Positions 17,341 to 25,891 of a DNA stretch of 64,000 nucleotides are shown here, in pieces. This stretch comes from Haliscomenobacter hydrossis DSM 1100 (GTDB taxonomy: Bacteria; Bacteroidota; Bacteroidia; Chitinophagales; Saprospiraceae). Position 1 is the first letter of the stretch. The number at the start of each line of letters is the position of its first letter. Both the position numbers and the translations under genes were made by a program. The notes below the pieces were generated by a model, which was given only the letters and a program-made list of their open reading frames with translations, did no database searches and was not told where the DNA came from. The DNA lies in contig NC_015510.1 in the NCBI RefSeq assembly GCF_000212735.1, forward strand, positions 1-64,000, read 5' to 3'.

Positions 17341-18168
17341 ATGAAACTCATTTCCATCAACTCCGGCTTTTTCAAACTCGATGGCGGGGCCATGTTTGGC
17401 GTGGTACCCAAACGCATGTGGCAAAAACTCAGCACACCTGACGAAAACAACCTCTGCACCTGGGCCATGCGTTGCCTGCTGATCGATACGGGCGAGCGCA
17501 AAATTTTGGTGGACACGGGCATTGGCACCAAACAAGACCCCAAATTTCGTTCCCATTTTATCCCCTGGGGTCAAGATGTTTTCCTGCAAGACCTCGCTGC
17601 CAAAGGATATCGTGCCGAGGACATTACCGATGTGCTGCTCACCCACCTGCATTTTGACCACGTAGGCGGAGCCATTCAGCTCGATGCCAAAGGTAATCCT
17701 GAACCCACTTTCCCTAAGGCCCGTTATTGGTCAAATCCACTACATTTTGCCTGGGCAGAAAGGCCAAATGCCCGCGAAGCGGCTTCCTTCCTCAAAGAAA
17801 ATTTTATGCCCCTGCGCGACTGGGGCCTTTTGGAGATGATTGACCCCAGCGATAAAGATGTGGAATGGCTACCGGGTATCCGCCTGCGTTTTGTCAATGG
17901 GCATACCGAAGCCATGATGTTGCCCATCATCGATACACCCGAAGGAAGCGTGGTATATTGTGCCGATTTGATCCCCTCAGCCTGGCATATCCGCATGCCG
18001 TACATCATGGCTTATGACGTGCGCCCATTGGAAACTTTAAGAGAAAAGGAGTTTTTGTTGGATGAGGCGGTGGATGGAAACTACACCTTGTTGTTTGAGC
18101 ACGACCCGATCCGCGAATCGGGTAGGGTAGTGCGTGATCAGAACGGGGCGGTTATACTTGACAGTTGA
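17341..18168 (+). CDS. MBL-fold metallo-hydrolase
   Basis: 275 aa. Metal-binding motif HLHFDH at 102-107 (THLHFDHVGG), further ligands in NGHTEAM and DLIPSAWH, and a C-terminal His in LLFEHDP. This layout fits the lactonase-like/quorum-quenching branch of metallo-beta-lactamase hydrolases, but the substrate cannot be read from sequence. No signal peptide, so cytoplasmic. It ends 6 bp before the convergent tRNA-Asn gene. Confidence 0.9.
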   Translation: MKLISINSGFFKLDGGAMFGVVPKRMWQKLSTPDENNLCTWAMRCLLIDTGERKILVDTGIGTKQDPKFRSHFIPWGQDVFLQDLAAKGYRAEDITDVLLTHLHFDHVGGAIQLDAKGNPEPTFPKARYWSNPLHFAWAERPNAREAASFLKENFMPLRDWGLLEMIDPSDKDVEWLPGIRLRFVNGHTEAMMLPIIDTPEGSVVYCADLIPSAWHIRMPYIMAYDVRPLETLREKEFLLDEAVDGNYTLLFEHDPIRESGRVVRDQNGAVILDS

Positions 18169-18174
18169 ATTGTG

Positions 18175-18246
18175 CTGGCCCGATAGGATTTGAACCTATA
18201 ACCAATGCCTTAACAGAGCACTGCTCTACCATTGAGCTACAAGCCA
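18175..18246 (-). tRNA. tRNA-Asn (GTT)
   Basis: 72-nt cloverleaf on the minus strand. Acceptor TGGCTTG / CGGGCCA with two G-U pairs, D arm GCTC-AATGGTA-GAGC, anticodon arm GTGCT-CTGTTAA-GGCAT with anticodon GTT, 5-nt variable loop, T arm ATAGG-TTCAAAT-CCTAT, discriminator G. CCA is not encoded. Confidence 0.95.
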
Positions 18247-18333
18247 GTATAAAATTGGTTTCGGCCTTATTAACTATAAAGCTTTTCAGAAAGTTCCCGC
18301 CACTTATTTTTTTCAAAATAATGCATCAAAGCC

Positions 18334-19074
18334 TTATAAAAAAGTCTTATTCAACTCCAGCCAGGCCGAGCGGTACAAGCGCCCGACAGGCAACTTCTGC
18401 GTGCCCATCTCTACCTCTGTTGCATTAAAAGCACTCACATGTTGCAAATTGACGATGAACGAACGGTGAATGCGGAAAAAACGGTGGGCGGGCAAGGTGC
18501 TTTCCAAACCCGAAATCGACTGTTTGGTGACGATACTTTCACCTTTGATCGTGACAATTCGCACGTAATCCTTCAAACTTTCCACATGCAAAATCTCGTG
18601 CAAAAACACCTTGATCATGCGGCGATCGGCGCGGAAATACAGGAAAGGAGCCTGCCCAGGATTACTTTGGTGGTCTTCAGCAAGGGGCAGTGGAACGAAC
18701 CGAAAGGCTTTTTGAATGGCCTTGAGGAAACGTTCGAAAGCCACAGGTTTCAGTAGATAATCTACCACATCGAGTTCGTAGGCTTCAGCAGCGTGTTCGC
18801 GGTGTGCCGTGGTGAAAATCACTTTGGGCGGATGCTGCAAAGAACGCAACAATTCCAGGCCACTTACCCGTGGCATTTGAATGTCCAAAAACAACAAATC
18901 GAGTTCCTGCTGTTGCAAAATCTGAAAGGCGGCCAGGGCATTGGGACATTCCCCCACGAGTTGTAACATATCAAGCGCCTCGATGTGGCGGCGCAACACC
19001 ACCCGTGCTTGAGGCTCATCGTCAACAATCAAACAGCGGTACATTTGGGGCGTGGAAACTTCGGGTGTGATCAT
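18334..19074 (-). CDS. LytTR-family response regulator
   Basis: 246 aa. Receiver domain (about 12-125) with acidic pocket VDDEPQ, phospho-acceptor Asp in LLFLDIQMPRVSG, conserved TTAHREHA and the Lys in YLLKPV. The C-terminal LytTR DNA-binding domain (about 150-245) has FRADRRMIKVFLHEILHVES, DYVRIVT, RFFRIHRSFIVNL and KLPVGR. It is the output partner of the kinase encoded immediately upstream (ATGA overlap). Confidence 0.95.
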   Translation of the reverse strand: MITPEVSTPQMYRCLIVDDEPQARVVLRRHIEALDMLQLVGECPNALAAFQILQQQELDLLFLDIQMPRVSGLELLRSLQHPPKVIFTTAHREHAAEAYELDVVDYLLKPVAFERFLKAIQKAFRFVPLPLAEDHQSNPGQAPFLYFRADRRMIKVFLHEILHVESLKDYVRIVTIKGESIVTKQSISGLESTLPAHRFFRIHRSFIVNLQHVSAFNATEVEMGTQKLPVGRLYRSAWLELNKTFL

Positions 19075-20168
19075 GTATGGAGGGGGATTTCAAGGGTAAC
19101 GGAAAAGGAATCTTCCAGGTCGGCAATTTTCAAGGTGTACTGGTTTGGATAAAGCAATTCCAACCGTTTACGGGAATTTTTTAATCCAATCCCGCAGCCA
19201 TTGGTGGTTTCGACCTGTTCTGGTTTGCTGTTGGCAATCCAGCAATGCAGGCTATGTTCCCGAATTTGAATGTCGATGTTGATCCAGCCACCCTCCAACG
19301 CATTGGCCAGTCCGTGTTTAAAACTGTTTTCCACAAAAGGCAGAAGGATTAGTGGCGCAATTTGTTTGCCAGCGGCCTTACCTTGCACGGAATAGCCCAA
19401 TTCCAGGCGATCGGCGCAACGGATCTGTTCCAACAAGACGTAACTGTGTAAGTGCTCCAATTCTTTGTCGAGTGGCACCAACGGCGCGGCGCTTTCGTGC
19501 AACATATAGCGCAACAAACCCGATAGCCGAATCACCACATCTCCAGCTTGTCGTTTGTCCCCATCCATGATCAGGCCATAAATGTTGTTGAGGTTATTGA
19601 ATAAAAAATGCGGATGGAGTTGCAGGCGGAGCATTTCGAGTTCAGTCTCCAATTGGCGTTGTTGCAATTGCGAGTTGATTTCACGTTCGCGCAAGTTTTG
19701 TTTGAGCAGACGAATGGCCGCCGCCAGACCACTGGTGGCACTACCATGTTTTAGCAAATTGGTGAAGGCAAAAAAGTAGGCCATCCATCCTACGTTGAAG
19801 GACCGCCCGATGATTTGCTTCCAGGGGTTGATCACATGCAGGGCAATCTGGGTTTCAATGGTAATACAAACTGCGGCTAATAGCAATGACCCTACGGCCA
19901 ACAGCAGCCACTTGCCACGCGGATAAGTGTGCGGAATGATGCCGTACTGTAAGCCATACATAAATAGGGCAATGGCCAGAAGATTGGGCGACATGTCCAT
20001 AGCCGCAATCCAATAACTGCGGTTGATGCCCCACCAAATGTTTGGGTCTTCCAGGGCAAATTTGGTACCGTAGATCAAGGCCAGGAGGAACCACCAGAAC
20101 AGCCAATATAACAAATGGCGACCCAAACGAAAAGTCCAACGCGGTGAAAAAACCAATGATTCGAGCAT
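19071..20168 (-). CDS. LytS/YehU-type sensor histidine kinase
   Basis: 365 aa. Four TM helices in the first 140 residues without an obvious extracellular sensor domain, then a coiled-coil linker rich in Gln/Glu/Arg. The His_kinase domain has the phospho-acceptor HPHFLFNNLNNIYGL and N-box LPFVENSFKHG, with a degenerate G-box GCGIGLKNSRKRL. It forms a two-component system with the overlapping LytTR regulator. Confidence 0.94.
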   Translation of the reverse strand: MLESLVFSPRWTFRLGRHLLYWLFWWFLLALIYGTKFALEDPNIWWGINRSYWIAAMDMSPNLLAIALFMYGLQYGIIPHTYPRGKWLLLAVGSLLLAAVCITIETQIALHVINPWKQIIGRSFNVGWMAYFFAFTNLLKHGSATSGLAAAIRLLKQNLREREINSQLQQRQLETELEMLRLQLHPHFLFNNLNNIYGLIMDGDKRQAGDVVIRLSGLLRYMLHESAAPLVPLDKELEHLHSYVLLEQIRCADRLELGYSVQGKAAGKQIAPLILLPFVENSFKHGLANALEGGWINIDIQIREHSLHCWIANSKPEQVETTNGCGIGLKNSRKRLELLYPNQYTLKIADLEDSFSVTLEIPLHT

Positions 20169-20344
20169 GGTATTTAAAATCTAACCCCTAAAGATGCCAA
20201 TTTCAGTAGTTTATCACTGGACTTTGGCGACATAAACTGCTTTTTTTTCGCTAAACGGGTATGCCAACACCAGTTTTGTACCAATTCATCTGTCTAAACG
20301 CAAAAAAGCTTGCTCCGGCTACTTTGCCAAAACATTTAGCGCAC

Positions 20345-20367
20345 ACATGTTTCCTTTGTAAACATGT
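20345..20367. promoter_or_regulatory. Palindromic operator candidate before NTF2-like gene
   Basis: ACATGTTT (20345-20352) and AAACATGT (20360-20367), perfect 8-bp arms with a 7-nt centre, about 45 bp upstream of the gene at 20413 in a divergent region. It may be a regulator-binding site; no consensus was matched. Confidence 0.4.
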
Positions 20368-20412
20368 TTAATCCCACCTGCGGCGGTTTTTTTTCACCTA
20401 AATTAACATCAT

Positions 20413-20838
20413 ATGAAAACCAGACTGTTATTTTTTATCCTATTGCTGTGCGCTTCAGTGTTACAACTGCATGCCCAAACCGAAAATCCCGAAATGAAAG
20501 CCGTAGAAAAAACCTTACGCGCCTACATGGAAGGAGACTCCTTGCAGTTTGCCTCCGCTTTTCATCCCGAGGGGCAAATGATGTACATCAAGGATGAAAA
20601 ATTGACGGTTGTACCCCTCAGCGAATTCCGGACACGCGGCAAAAACGGGAAAAAACCGGAACGTAAAACCCGCATTCTGGGCATCCAAATTTATGGCAAC
20701 GCCGCTCAGGCGCAATTGGAACTGGAAACGTCAGAGCTGATTTTCCACGATTACATGAGTTTGCTCAAAACACCGGAAGGCTGGAAAATTGTGAGTAAGA
20801 TTTTTTACAGGGAGGACAAAAAGAAAGGGGGATCTTAG
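20413..20838 (+). CDS. Secreted NTF2-like (lumazine-binding-type) protein
   Basis: 141 aa with signal peptide (LLFFILLLCASVLQLHAQ). The mature part begins MKAVEKTLRAYMEGDSLQFA and continues with FHPEGQMMYI, ending in TPEGWKIVSKIF, the pattern of NTF2-fold proteins annotated as putative lumazine-binding. No catalytic residues are obvious. It is convergent with the gene remnant at 20846 (7-bp gap). Confidence 0.75.
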   Translation: MKTRLLFFILLLCASVLQLHAQTENPEMKAVEKTLRAYMEGDSLQFASAFHPEGQMMYIKDEKLTVVPLSEFRTRGKNGKKPERKTRILGIQIYGNAAQAQLELETSELIFHDYMSLLKTPEGWKIVSKIFYREDKKKGGS

Positions 20839-20845
20839 GAAAAAA

Positions 20846-21430
20846 CTACTTTCCCTTTACAGTATACTCCGCCACCACGCGTCCGAAGGCACCATTTTCA
20901 GCCTGTACCAGCACCTCAATCCGGAAATGGCTCCAATCATCGGTTTGGACAAATGAAAAACGCGCCAAACCCTGTGCGTCCGTTTCCAGATTGGGGTTCC
21001 AGTACACTTGTGGGCGAAAGAAAGGCTGGCCCGTTTTTGTGCGCAGCTGATCGGAGAGTAGGGTAGGGAACTCAACCGGAGTTTGTAAGCCATTGATGCG
21101 AAATACATCTGCTTCTTCATCTGCGGGAATGGCCATCCCCGATTTACTGCGGATGTTCACCACGCCACTACGCCCAATCGCTTTGAAATTCGCAAACAAT
21201 TGATCGGGTTGATAAAACAGGTCTATCTGCTCAATTTGGTTGGTTTTGAGCCGGGCGACAAAATCGGCATCACGGGTTACTTTGCCATCAAGGATAAAAA
21301 TGGGCGCACTGGGGTAATCGATAAAATTGCCCGGATTGTACATTTTAGCCTGATAGCGCCCAGATTTGCGTTCGAATTTTAAGGTAAGGGGCGTATCGAT
21401 GGGCACTCCATTTTTATCCACTATTCCCAA
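20846..21430 (-). pseudogene. C-terminal remnant of plug/MG-domain envelope protein
   Basis: 194 codons with no credible start: the only start is an internal TTG, and an in-frame stop lies about 60 nt upstream. The residues resemble the end of a large envelope protein. A TonB-plug-like segment (PIFILDGKVTRDADFVARL, IGRSGVVNIRSKSG) precedes a beta-sandwich end (VYWNPNLETDAQGLARFSF) as seen in proteins with A2M/MG-type domains. The N-terminal bulk is missing from the window, so this is probably a 5'-truncated gene. Confidence 0.6.
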
Positions 21431-21616
21431 CTGATCGTGTACACGACCAGCAGACCCAGCAATAAGCCTTTTTCATACTATCCGTTCAGGTTAGATATCC
21501 GCTGGTAAAGATAGCAGAAATTGGGAGTCTGGGTAAAAGAGGGGGCTGATTGTCTTGTAACTGCCTGATATTATCCCTGAACTGTCGAATATTGCTGCGT
21601 TTTTTTTCAATTGCTG

Positions 21617-21624
21617 TATTTTTG
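21617..21624 (+). promoter_or_regulatory. TAnnTTTG promoter core before sialidase-fold gene
   Basis: TATTTTTG, 50 bp upstream of the ATG at 21675. A TTG at 21592 is 22 bp upstream, slightly longer than the usual 19-21 spacing. Confidence 0.45.
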
Positions 21625-21674
21625 TCCTGTAGTGGAAAAACACACCCGATAATTGAAATTAAAATTCACAGCAC

Positions 21675-22985
21675 ATGATCAAGCTATTTGCTTCATTCTA
21701 TCTAATTCTGGTAAGCTTTGTTGCTTTTTTCAATCCTCAACCCGTTGAAAAAGCGGAACCAATGGGTGCAATGCCCATGTGCAATACGCTCCCCGAAGGG
21801 GAAGAGAGCCAGTTAAGTGCAGTTGCCCCTGCTGTTGTCGTTCAACCTGTGGAGACTTCAACGGCGGGACTTGAGTTGGATACCGCCAAAATTTATTCCA
21901 TGCCTTTGCTGAGCAAAACACAAAGCAATGATGTGATGTTGACCTGGACGGAAAAAGATGCGCAAGGTATGGTATCGTTGTGCCTGGCTATTTCCAGAGA
22001 CTTTGGGAAAAACTTTTCTGAGAAAAAAATCATCTACTCAGGAACAGGTATCGGAAACAGCCGCTTGATGCGCGCTAAAGTGCTGAGCAAAAAAGATGGC
22101 ACCTTGGTGGCCGTTTTTTCCAACCGCACCGCTGCTCCGGCCACGTCCACTCCGCCCAAACGCGGTGGCCGCTCCCTGGACATCGTTTATGCTGAGTCCA
22201 AAGATGGTGGCAACACCTGGACCAGCCCCCAATCGGTGGATGCAGATAAAACCACGGGCATCGTCAGGGGTTTCTTTGATGCCATTCTTATGTCGAATGA
22301 CGAAGTTGCAGTGGCTTATCTTAAAGACGTAGCCAATAGCACCAAACATGAAGAAAGAGATTTGCGCCTGGTGATCACCAAAAATGGCGTTTTTCAACCC
22401 GAACGGGTAATCGATCCTGTGGTCTGTGATTGCTGCAACATCAACCTCCTGGTAGATGCCAATGGTGCCTTGAACGTATACTACCGCGACAACAATGATG
22501 ACATTCGGGACATTGCTCGTATGACTTCATTTGACAACGCAGAAACCTTCTCCAAGCCCCAAATTGTACACGACGATCAATGGAAAATCAATGGTTGTCC
22601 ACACAGTGGTGCTACTTCCATAAAGAGTGGCAAAAGTACTTTGATTGCGTGGTTTTCAGGAACCGATAAAGAGCCTGGTATCCGCTTGGTGACCAATGAA
22701 GGTAAAAAACTGCTGATACTCGCCGATCCAACTGCCAAAAATGTTTTCCTGCTGGGTACTGCCCAAACTTCGGTCATGCTTTGGGAGCAAGTGCAAGGCG
22801 AAATTCCGCAATTGGCTTACCGCAAAATCAAAAACAACAGCGTATCTGAAACTGCCTGGATCGAGGGCTCAGCCAACGGTAGTAATCCTTGCGGATTGGT
22901 GGTGGACGGTCAATTGTTGTTGGCGTATGAAGTAAAGCAAGGTACAGGAAAGCCTCAATTGAAGTTGAGCACGGTGGGGATATGA
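21675..22985 (+). CDS. Sialidase-fold (BNR/exo-alpha-sialidase-like) secreted protein
   Basis: 436 aa with an N-terminal signal segment. Asp-box-like turns such as SRDFGKNFS and SKDGGNTWTSP (about residue 172) mark a beta-propeller of the sialidase superfamily. Two unusual motifs stand out: VVCDCCNINLLVD near 250 and INGCPHSGATS near 305, suggesting a Cys/His metal or disulfide site rather than a sialidase active site. The catalytic Arg triad is not evident, so a true sialidase activity is doubtful. It stands alone behind its own promoter core and a bidirectional terminator. Confidence 0.75.
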   Translation: MIKLFASFYLILVSFVAFFNPQPVEKAEPMGAMPMCNTLPEGEESQLSAVAPAVVVQPVETSTAGLELDTAKIYSMPLLSKTQSNDVMLTWTEKDAQGMVSLCLAISRDFGKNFSEKKIIYSGTGIGNSRLMRAKVLSKKDGTLVAVFSNRTAAPATSTPPKRGGRSLDIVYAESKDGGNTWTSPQSVDADKTTGIVRGFFDAILMSNDEVAVAYLKDVANSTKHEERDLRLVITKNGVFQPERVIDPVVCDCCNINLLVDANGALNVYYRDNNDDIRDIARMTSFDNAETFSKPQIVHDDQWKINGCPHSGATSIKSGKSTLIAWFSGTDKEPGIRLVTNEGKKLLILADPTAKNVFLLGTAQTSVMLWEQVQGEIPQLAYRKIKNNSVSETAWIEGSANGSNPCGLVVDGQLLLAYEVKQGTGKPQLKLSTVGI

Positions 22986-23006
22986 TTTTTTTTGAACTAC
23001 CTGATT

Positions 23007-23042
23007 TTTTGGTGTGGGTAGGGTATACTGCCCACACCAAAA
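23007..23042. terminator. Bidirectional terminator
   Basis: Perfect 12-bp arms TTTTGGTGTGGG (23007-23018) and CCCACACCAAAA (23031-23042) around a 12-nt loop, with T/A runs on both sides, between convergent genes. Confidence 0.85.
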
Positions 23043-23056
23043 TTCTCGATGAGATC

Positions 23057-23242
23057 CTATATTTTTCGGTAAGCGGTACCGATGACCAACAGGACAAAGC
23101 CAATCAACAACATTTCATAGCTATACTTCGACAATTGATCAACAGCGACGAAGTGCGTCAAAATGCCTAACATGCCGATGATAACGGCGATGATCCAAAG
23201 TGTTAAGTTTGGAGCGCTGGGTAAAAAGGTCTTTTTTGCCAT
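23057..23242 (-). CDS. Small two-TM membrane protein
   Basis: 61 aa from the ATG at 23242. Two hydrophobic helices (LTLWIIAVIIGMLGILTHF and YEMLLIGFVLLVIGTAY) separated by a short polar turn. No recognised family. It starts 73 bp past the end of the AhpD-like gene, so it may be the last gene of that cluster. Confidence 0.6.
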   Translation of the reverse strand: MAKKTFLPSAPNLTLWIIAVIIGMLGILTHFVAVDQLSKYSYEMLLIGFVLLVIGTAYRKI

Positions 23243-23315
23243 TATGATTTGATTTTCAGGTAATATACAATAAAATGGCATAGCGAAGGGAATACATCGT
23301 GAAACAAGAAAGCGC

Positions 23316-23867
23316 TTATTGATGCGGATCAAAATGCAAATACCCCTCTTCCGCCCGCAGCTTACCTCTATCTACATAAAACTGGCGATCGGGATTGGCA
23401 CTGGTGCCCAGTCCATCCACGTAGCGGTTGCACATACAAAACAAGGCCGAAATGAGTACCGTATCATGGATTTCTTTTTCCGTAGCCCCCAGATTTTTGG
23501 CCGTGTCAATTTGTTCGGGGCGCACCGCTTTCCCGCCGCGTTGTACACTCTCGGCAATACTCAACAAAGCTTTCAATTTGTCAGAAATGGGCATTGCCGC
23601 ATAGTCTGCTTTGATGTTGTCGATAAATTCCATGTCGCATTGCAAATAGTGTTGAGCAATGCCACCGTGGGCATTTTGACAAAAAAAGCAGTCGTTCAAG
23701 TGTGACACATACGTGGCAATCAATTCTCTTTCTCCACGCGAGAGGGTGTTGTCATCGTCTCGCAATAGTACTTCGGCTAGGCCATTGATGTAGTGAGCGG
23801 TTTCGGGGCGGAATGCCATTAGCCCCCGGATTCCGGGTAAGCCTTCGGGTACATTGATGTATGCCAT
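23316..23867 (-). CDS. AhpD-like peroxidase-related protein, paralogue 1
   Basis: 183 aa of the carboxymuconolactone decarboxylase/AhpD superfamily. The redox centre is CFFCQNAHGG near residue 62 (CxxC plus His), preceded by the family helix LSRGERELIATYVSHLN and followed by KLKALLSIAESVQRGGKAV, EKEIHDTVLISALFCMCNRY and DGLGTSANP. Such proteins are thiol peroxidases or peroxidase partners. It is one of three paralogues in 6 kb; the sister gene lies 105 bp upstream across a palindromic repeat. Confidence 0.88.
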   Translation of the reverse strand: MAYINVPEGLPGIRGLMAFRPETAHYINGLAEVLLRDDDNTLSRGERELIATYVSHLNDCFFCQNAHGGIAQHYLQCDMEFIDNIKADYAAMPISDKLKALLSIAESVQRGGKAVRPEQIDTAKNLGATEKEIHDTVLISALFCMCNRYVDGLGTSANPDRQFYVDRGKLRAEEGYLHFDPHQ

Positions 23868-23972
23868 GTTTTTAAGTTGAAATGTTGAAATGTTGAAGAG
23901 TTGAAAAGAAAGCCCCGGTTGCCGAGCGGAGTCGAGGTGCGGGGCTTTCTTTTCAACTCTTCAACTTTTCAA
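23868..23972. repeat. GTTGAAGA palindromic repeat between AhpD paralogues
   Basis: Perfect 25-bp arms at 23892-23916 and 23941-23965, made of GTTGAAGAG / GTTGAAAAG units closed by GCCCC, around a 24-nt loop containing GCCGAGCGGAGTCGAGG. Extra GTTGAAAT units precede the left arm. It fills the whole gap between two cotranscribed genes. Confidence 0.88.
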
Positions 23973-24518
23973 CTATAATTGAACGGGAGGTACATACCCC
24001 AAGCTACCCATGCGCTCGCCCATGAGGCGATACGCATCGGGATCGCTCGGAGTCGATGTACCCAATCCATCTACATACCGATTGAACATACAAAAAGCGG
24101 CGGCAATCAGCACCGTATCGTGGATATCGCGGTCGCTGGCACCGCAGGAACGAGCCAGTGCAACATCCGCTTCACTTACCGTGCGGGCATCCGCCTGGAC
24201 CTTACCCGCGATGCTCAGCAAGGCCTTGATTTTGTCAGAAATGGGCGCGCTTTGGTAATCGGCCAGCACCAGATCCACGATTTGTTCCTCATCCTGATAC
24301 AAATAGCGAGCAGCGGCGGCGTGGCTGCAAGAACAAAATACACATTCGTTTTGGGCGGAAACATAAGCGGCGATCAATTCTCGCTCGCCAGGACTCAAGG
24401 GTGAATCGGCACGCAACAAGACCTGCGCCAATTCATACAAAGGTTTGCCCGTATCGGGCCGATACAGCACCAAACTGCGGATGCCAGGTACACCATCTTG
24501 TAAGGAAATATGGGCCAT
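23973..24518 (-). CDS. AhpD-like peroxidase-related protein, paralogue 2
   Basis: 181 aa from the ATG at 24518, chosen because paralogues 1 and 3 begin in the same way (MAYI, MPHI versus MAHI); an upstream ATG at 24536 would overlap the MFS gene. Redox centre CVFCSCSHAAA, helix LSPGERELIAAYVSAQN, and the family C-terminus DRDIHDTVLIAAAFCMFNRYVDGLG. Its start lies 5 bp after the MFS stop, so the two are tightly coupled. Confidence 0.88.
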   Translation of the reverse strand: MAHISLQDGVPGIRSLVLYRPDTGKPLYELAQVLLRADSPLSPGERELIAAYVSAQNECVFCSCSHAAAARYLYQDEEQIVDLVLADYQSAPISDKIKALLSIAGKVQADARTVSEADVALARSCGASDRDIHDTVLIAAAFCMFNRYVDGLGTSTPSDPDAYRLMGERMGSLGYVPPVQL

Positions 24519-24523
24519 GGTAT

Positions 24524-25765
24524 TTATTTTAGGCACGATGAAGAAGGTACAGATTCAGGTTCAGGTGCACGATCGTTGAAAGCCACCAGCAAAGCCACCA
24601 AAAAAGTGATGGAAAAAAACAGCAGAGCATTGCCAAAACCGCCAAAAAAACTGACCAGACTGCCTACGAAAAAAACGGCAGTAGCCGTAAAAAAGCGGCC
24701 AATGTTAAAGCAGAACCCTGTAGCTGTTGCCCGAATGTTGATGGGAAAAAGTTCCGGAATGTAACTGGACAAAGCACCTTGACTGATGCCAAAGAATAGA
24801 GAAAGTAAGGCGGTTTCAAAGTAAATGATGGGGGTAAAACGAACATTGGTCAAAAACAGGAGGCAACAAGCCAAAAAGCAACCGGCAAATGTAAACATCA
24901 ACGTGTGGCGCGAACCGAGTTTTTTGATCAAAAAACCGGAAAAAAAGCCGCCCGTGATTCCACCCAAACCCAACAGCATCATGCTCAGTCCACGCTCCTG
25001 TTGGCCATCAACCCCTGCGCCCAGAAGGCTTTGTATCCAGGTGGGGAACCAGGAAAAAATAGCCCACAAACCGATCAATACCGAACCAAAAACCAAGGAT
25101 CCCGCAATGAGGCGCTTTTTATGTGGAGCCGAAAAAATGGATTCTTGCAAGCCCATTTGTTTGGGTTTGGCCTGGTGCCATTGCTCCGATTCAGGGATGA
25201 ACATAAGGGTAACTACGGCCAAAAACATGGGAATAAAGCCCAGCCAAAAGGCTGAACGCCAATAGGCAAAAACAATATTTAAACTTCCTGTCAACACAAT
25301 GCCGATTGGGAATGAAACGGCCAATATGCCGAGGGCAATCGGACGTGTACTTTCGGGCCAGATTTCGGAGATGTACACGGTGCTGAACACCAGTACACCT
25401 CCCACACCGATACCCGCCAAAAAACGGTAAAACAGCAAGGTTTCCCAGTTTATGACAAAAACGGTTAGCAGGGTGAAAAAGCCATAGACAAAGATTGAAA
25501 AAGCCAAAGTTTTGATGCGGCCAATTTTGTCGCCTACCATGCCCAGGCACAATCCCCCCAACATCCAGCCTACCAAAAAGGCCGTATTGAGGTAGGCGCC
25601 AATTTGCCCTAGTTGGGCCTCGTCAACACTTTTGCCCAATAATTCGGGTATGGCTACTGGGAGATACGTCGACATCAAGGTCGCCACCGTTCCTGCCAGC
25701 AAATAGGACAACATGCACAGTACAAAGGCCGGAAAGGCTTTATTTTTTAGCGAAAATGCTTGCAT
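24524..25765 (-). CDS. MFS transporter
   Basis: 413 aa with twelve TM helices. The loop motif GKIGRIKT (G-D-K-I-G-R in full) between TM2 and TM3 and the PESTRP block after TM4/TM5 fit the sugar/aromatic-acid-type major facilitator branch. The central loop holds PESEQWHQAKPKQMGLQ. It is coupled to the AhpD paralogue downstream and follows the TonB receptor after a terminator, suggesting import of the same small substrate across the inner membrane (inference). Confidence 0.88.
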   Translation of the reverse strand: MQAFSLKNKAFPAFVLCMLSYLLAGTVATLMSTYLPVAIPELLGKSVDEAQLGQIGAYLNTAFLVGWMLGGLCLGMVGDKIGRIKTLAFSIFVYGFFTLLTVFVINWETLLFYRFLAGIGVGGVLVFSTVYISEIWPESTRPIALGILAVSFPIGIVLTGSLNIVFAYWRSAFWLGFIPMFLAVVTLMFIPESEQWHQAKPKQMGLQESIFSAPHKKRLIAGSLVFGSVLIGLWAIFSWFPTWIQSLLGAGVDGQQERGLSMMLLGLGGITGGFFSGFLIKKLGSRHTLMFTFAGCFLACCLLFLTNVRFTPIIYFETALLSLFFGISQGALSSYIPELFPINIRATATGFCFNIGRFFTATAVFFVGSLVSFFGGFGNALLFFSITFLVALLVAFNDRAPEPESVPSSSCLK

Positions 25766-25794
25766 AGCTCAGTTGATCAAACCGTGAAAAAAAA

Positions 25795-25842
25795 GGAGTG
25801 CGGGCCCTGAAAAGAATTGCCGTTCTAAAAACCCGCAGCTCC
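25795..25842 (-). terminator. Terminator after TonB receptor
   Basis: Minus-strand stem GGAGCTGCGGG / CCCGCACTCC around a 27-nt loop, followed by eight T (25787-25794). Placed 50 bp past the receptor stop and before the MFS gene, so it may attenuate read-through into the rest of the cluster. Confidence 0.75.
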
Positions 25843-25891
25843 ATCTCAAATTCTGTAGCACAATTTTATAACAAACACTAAACTCAATTGC

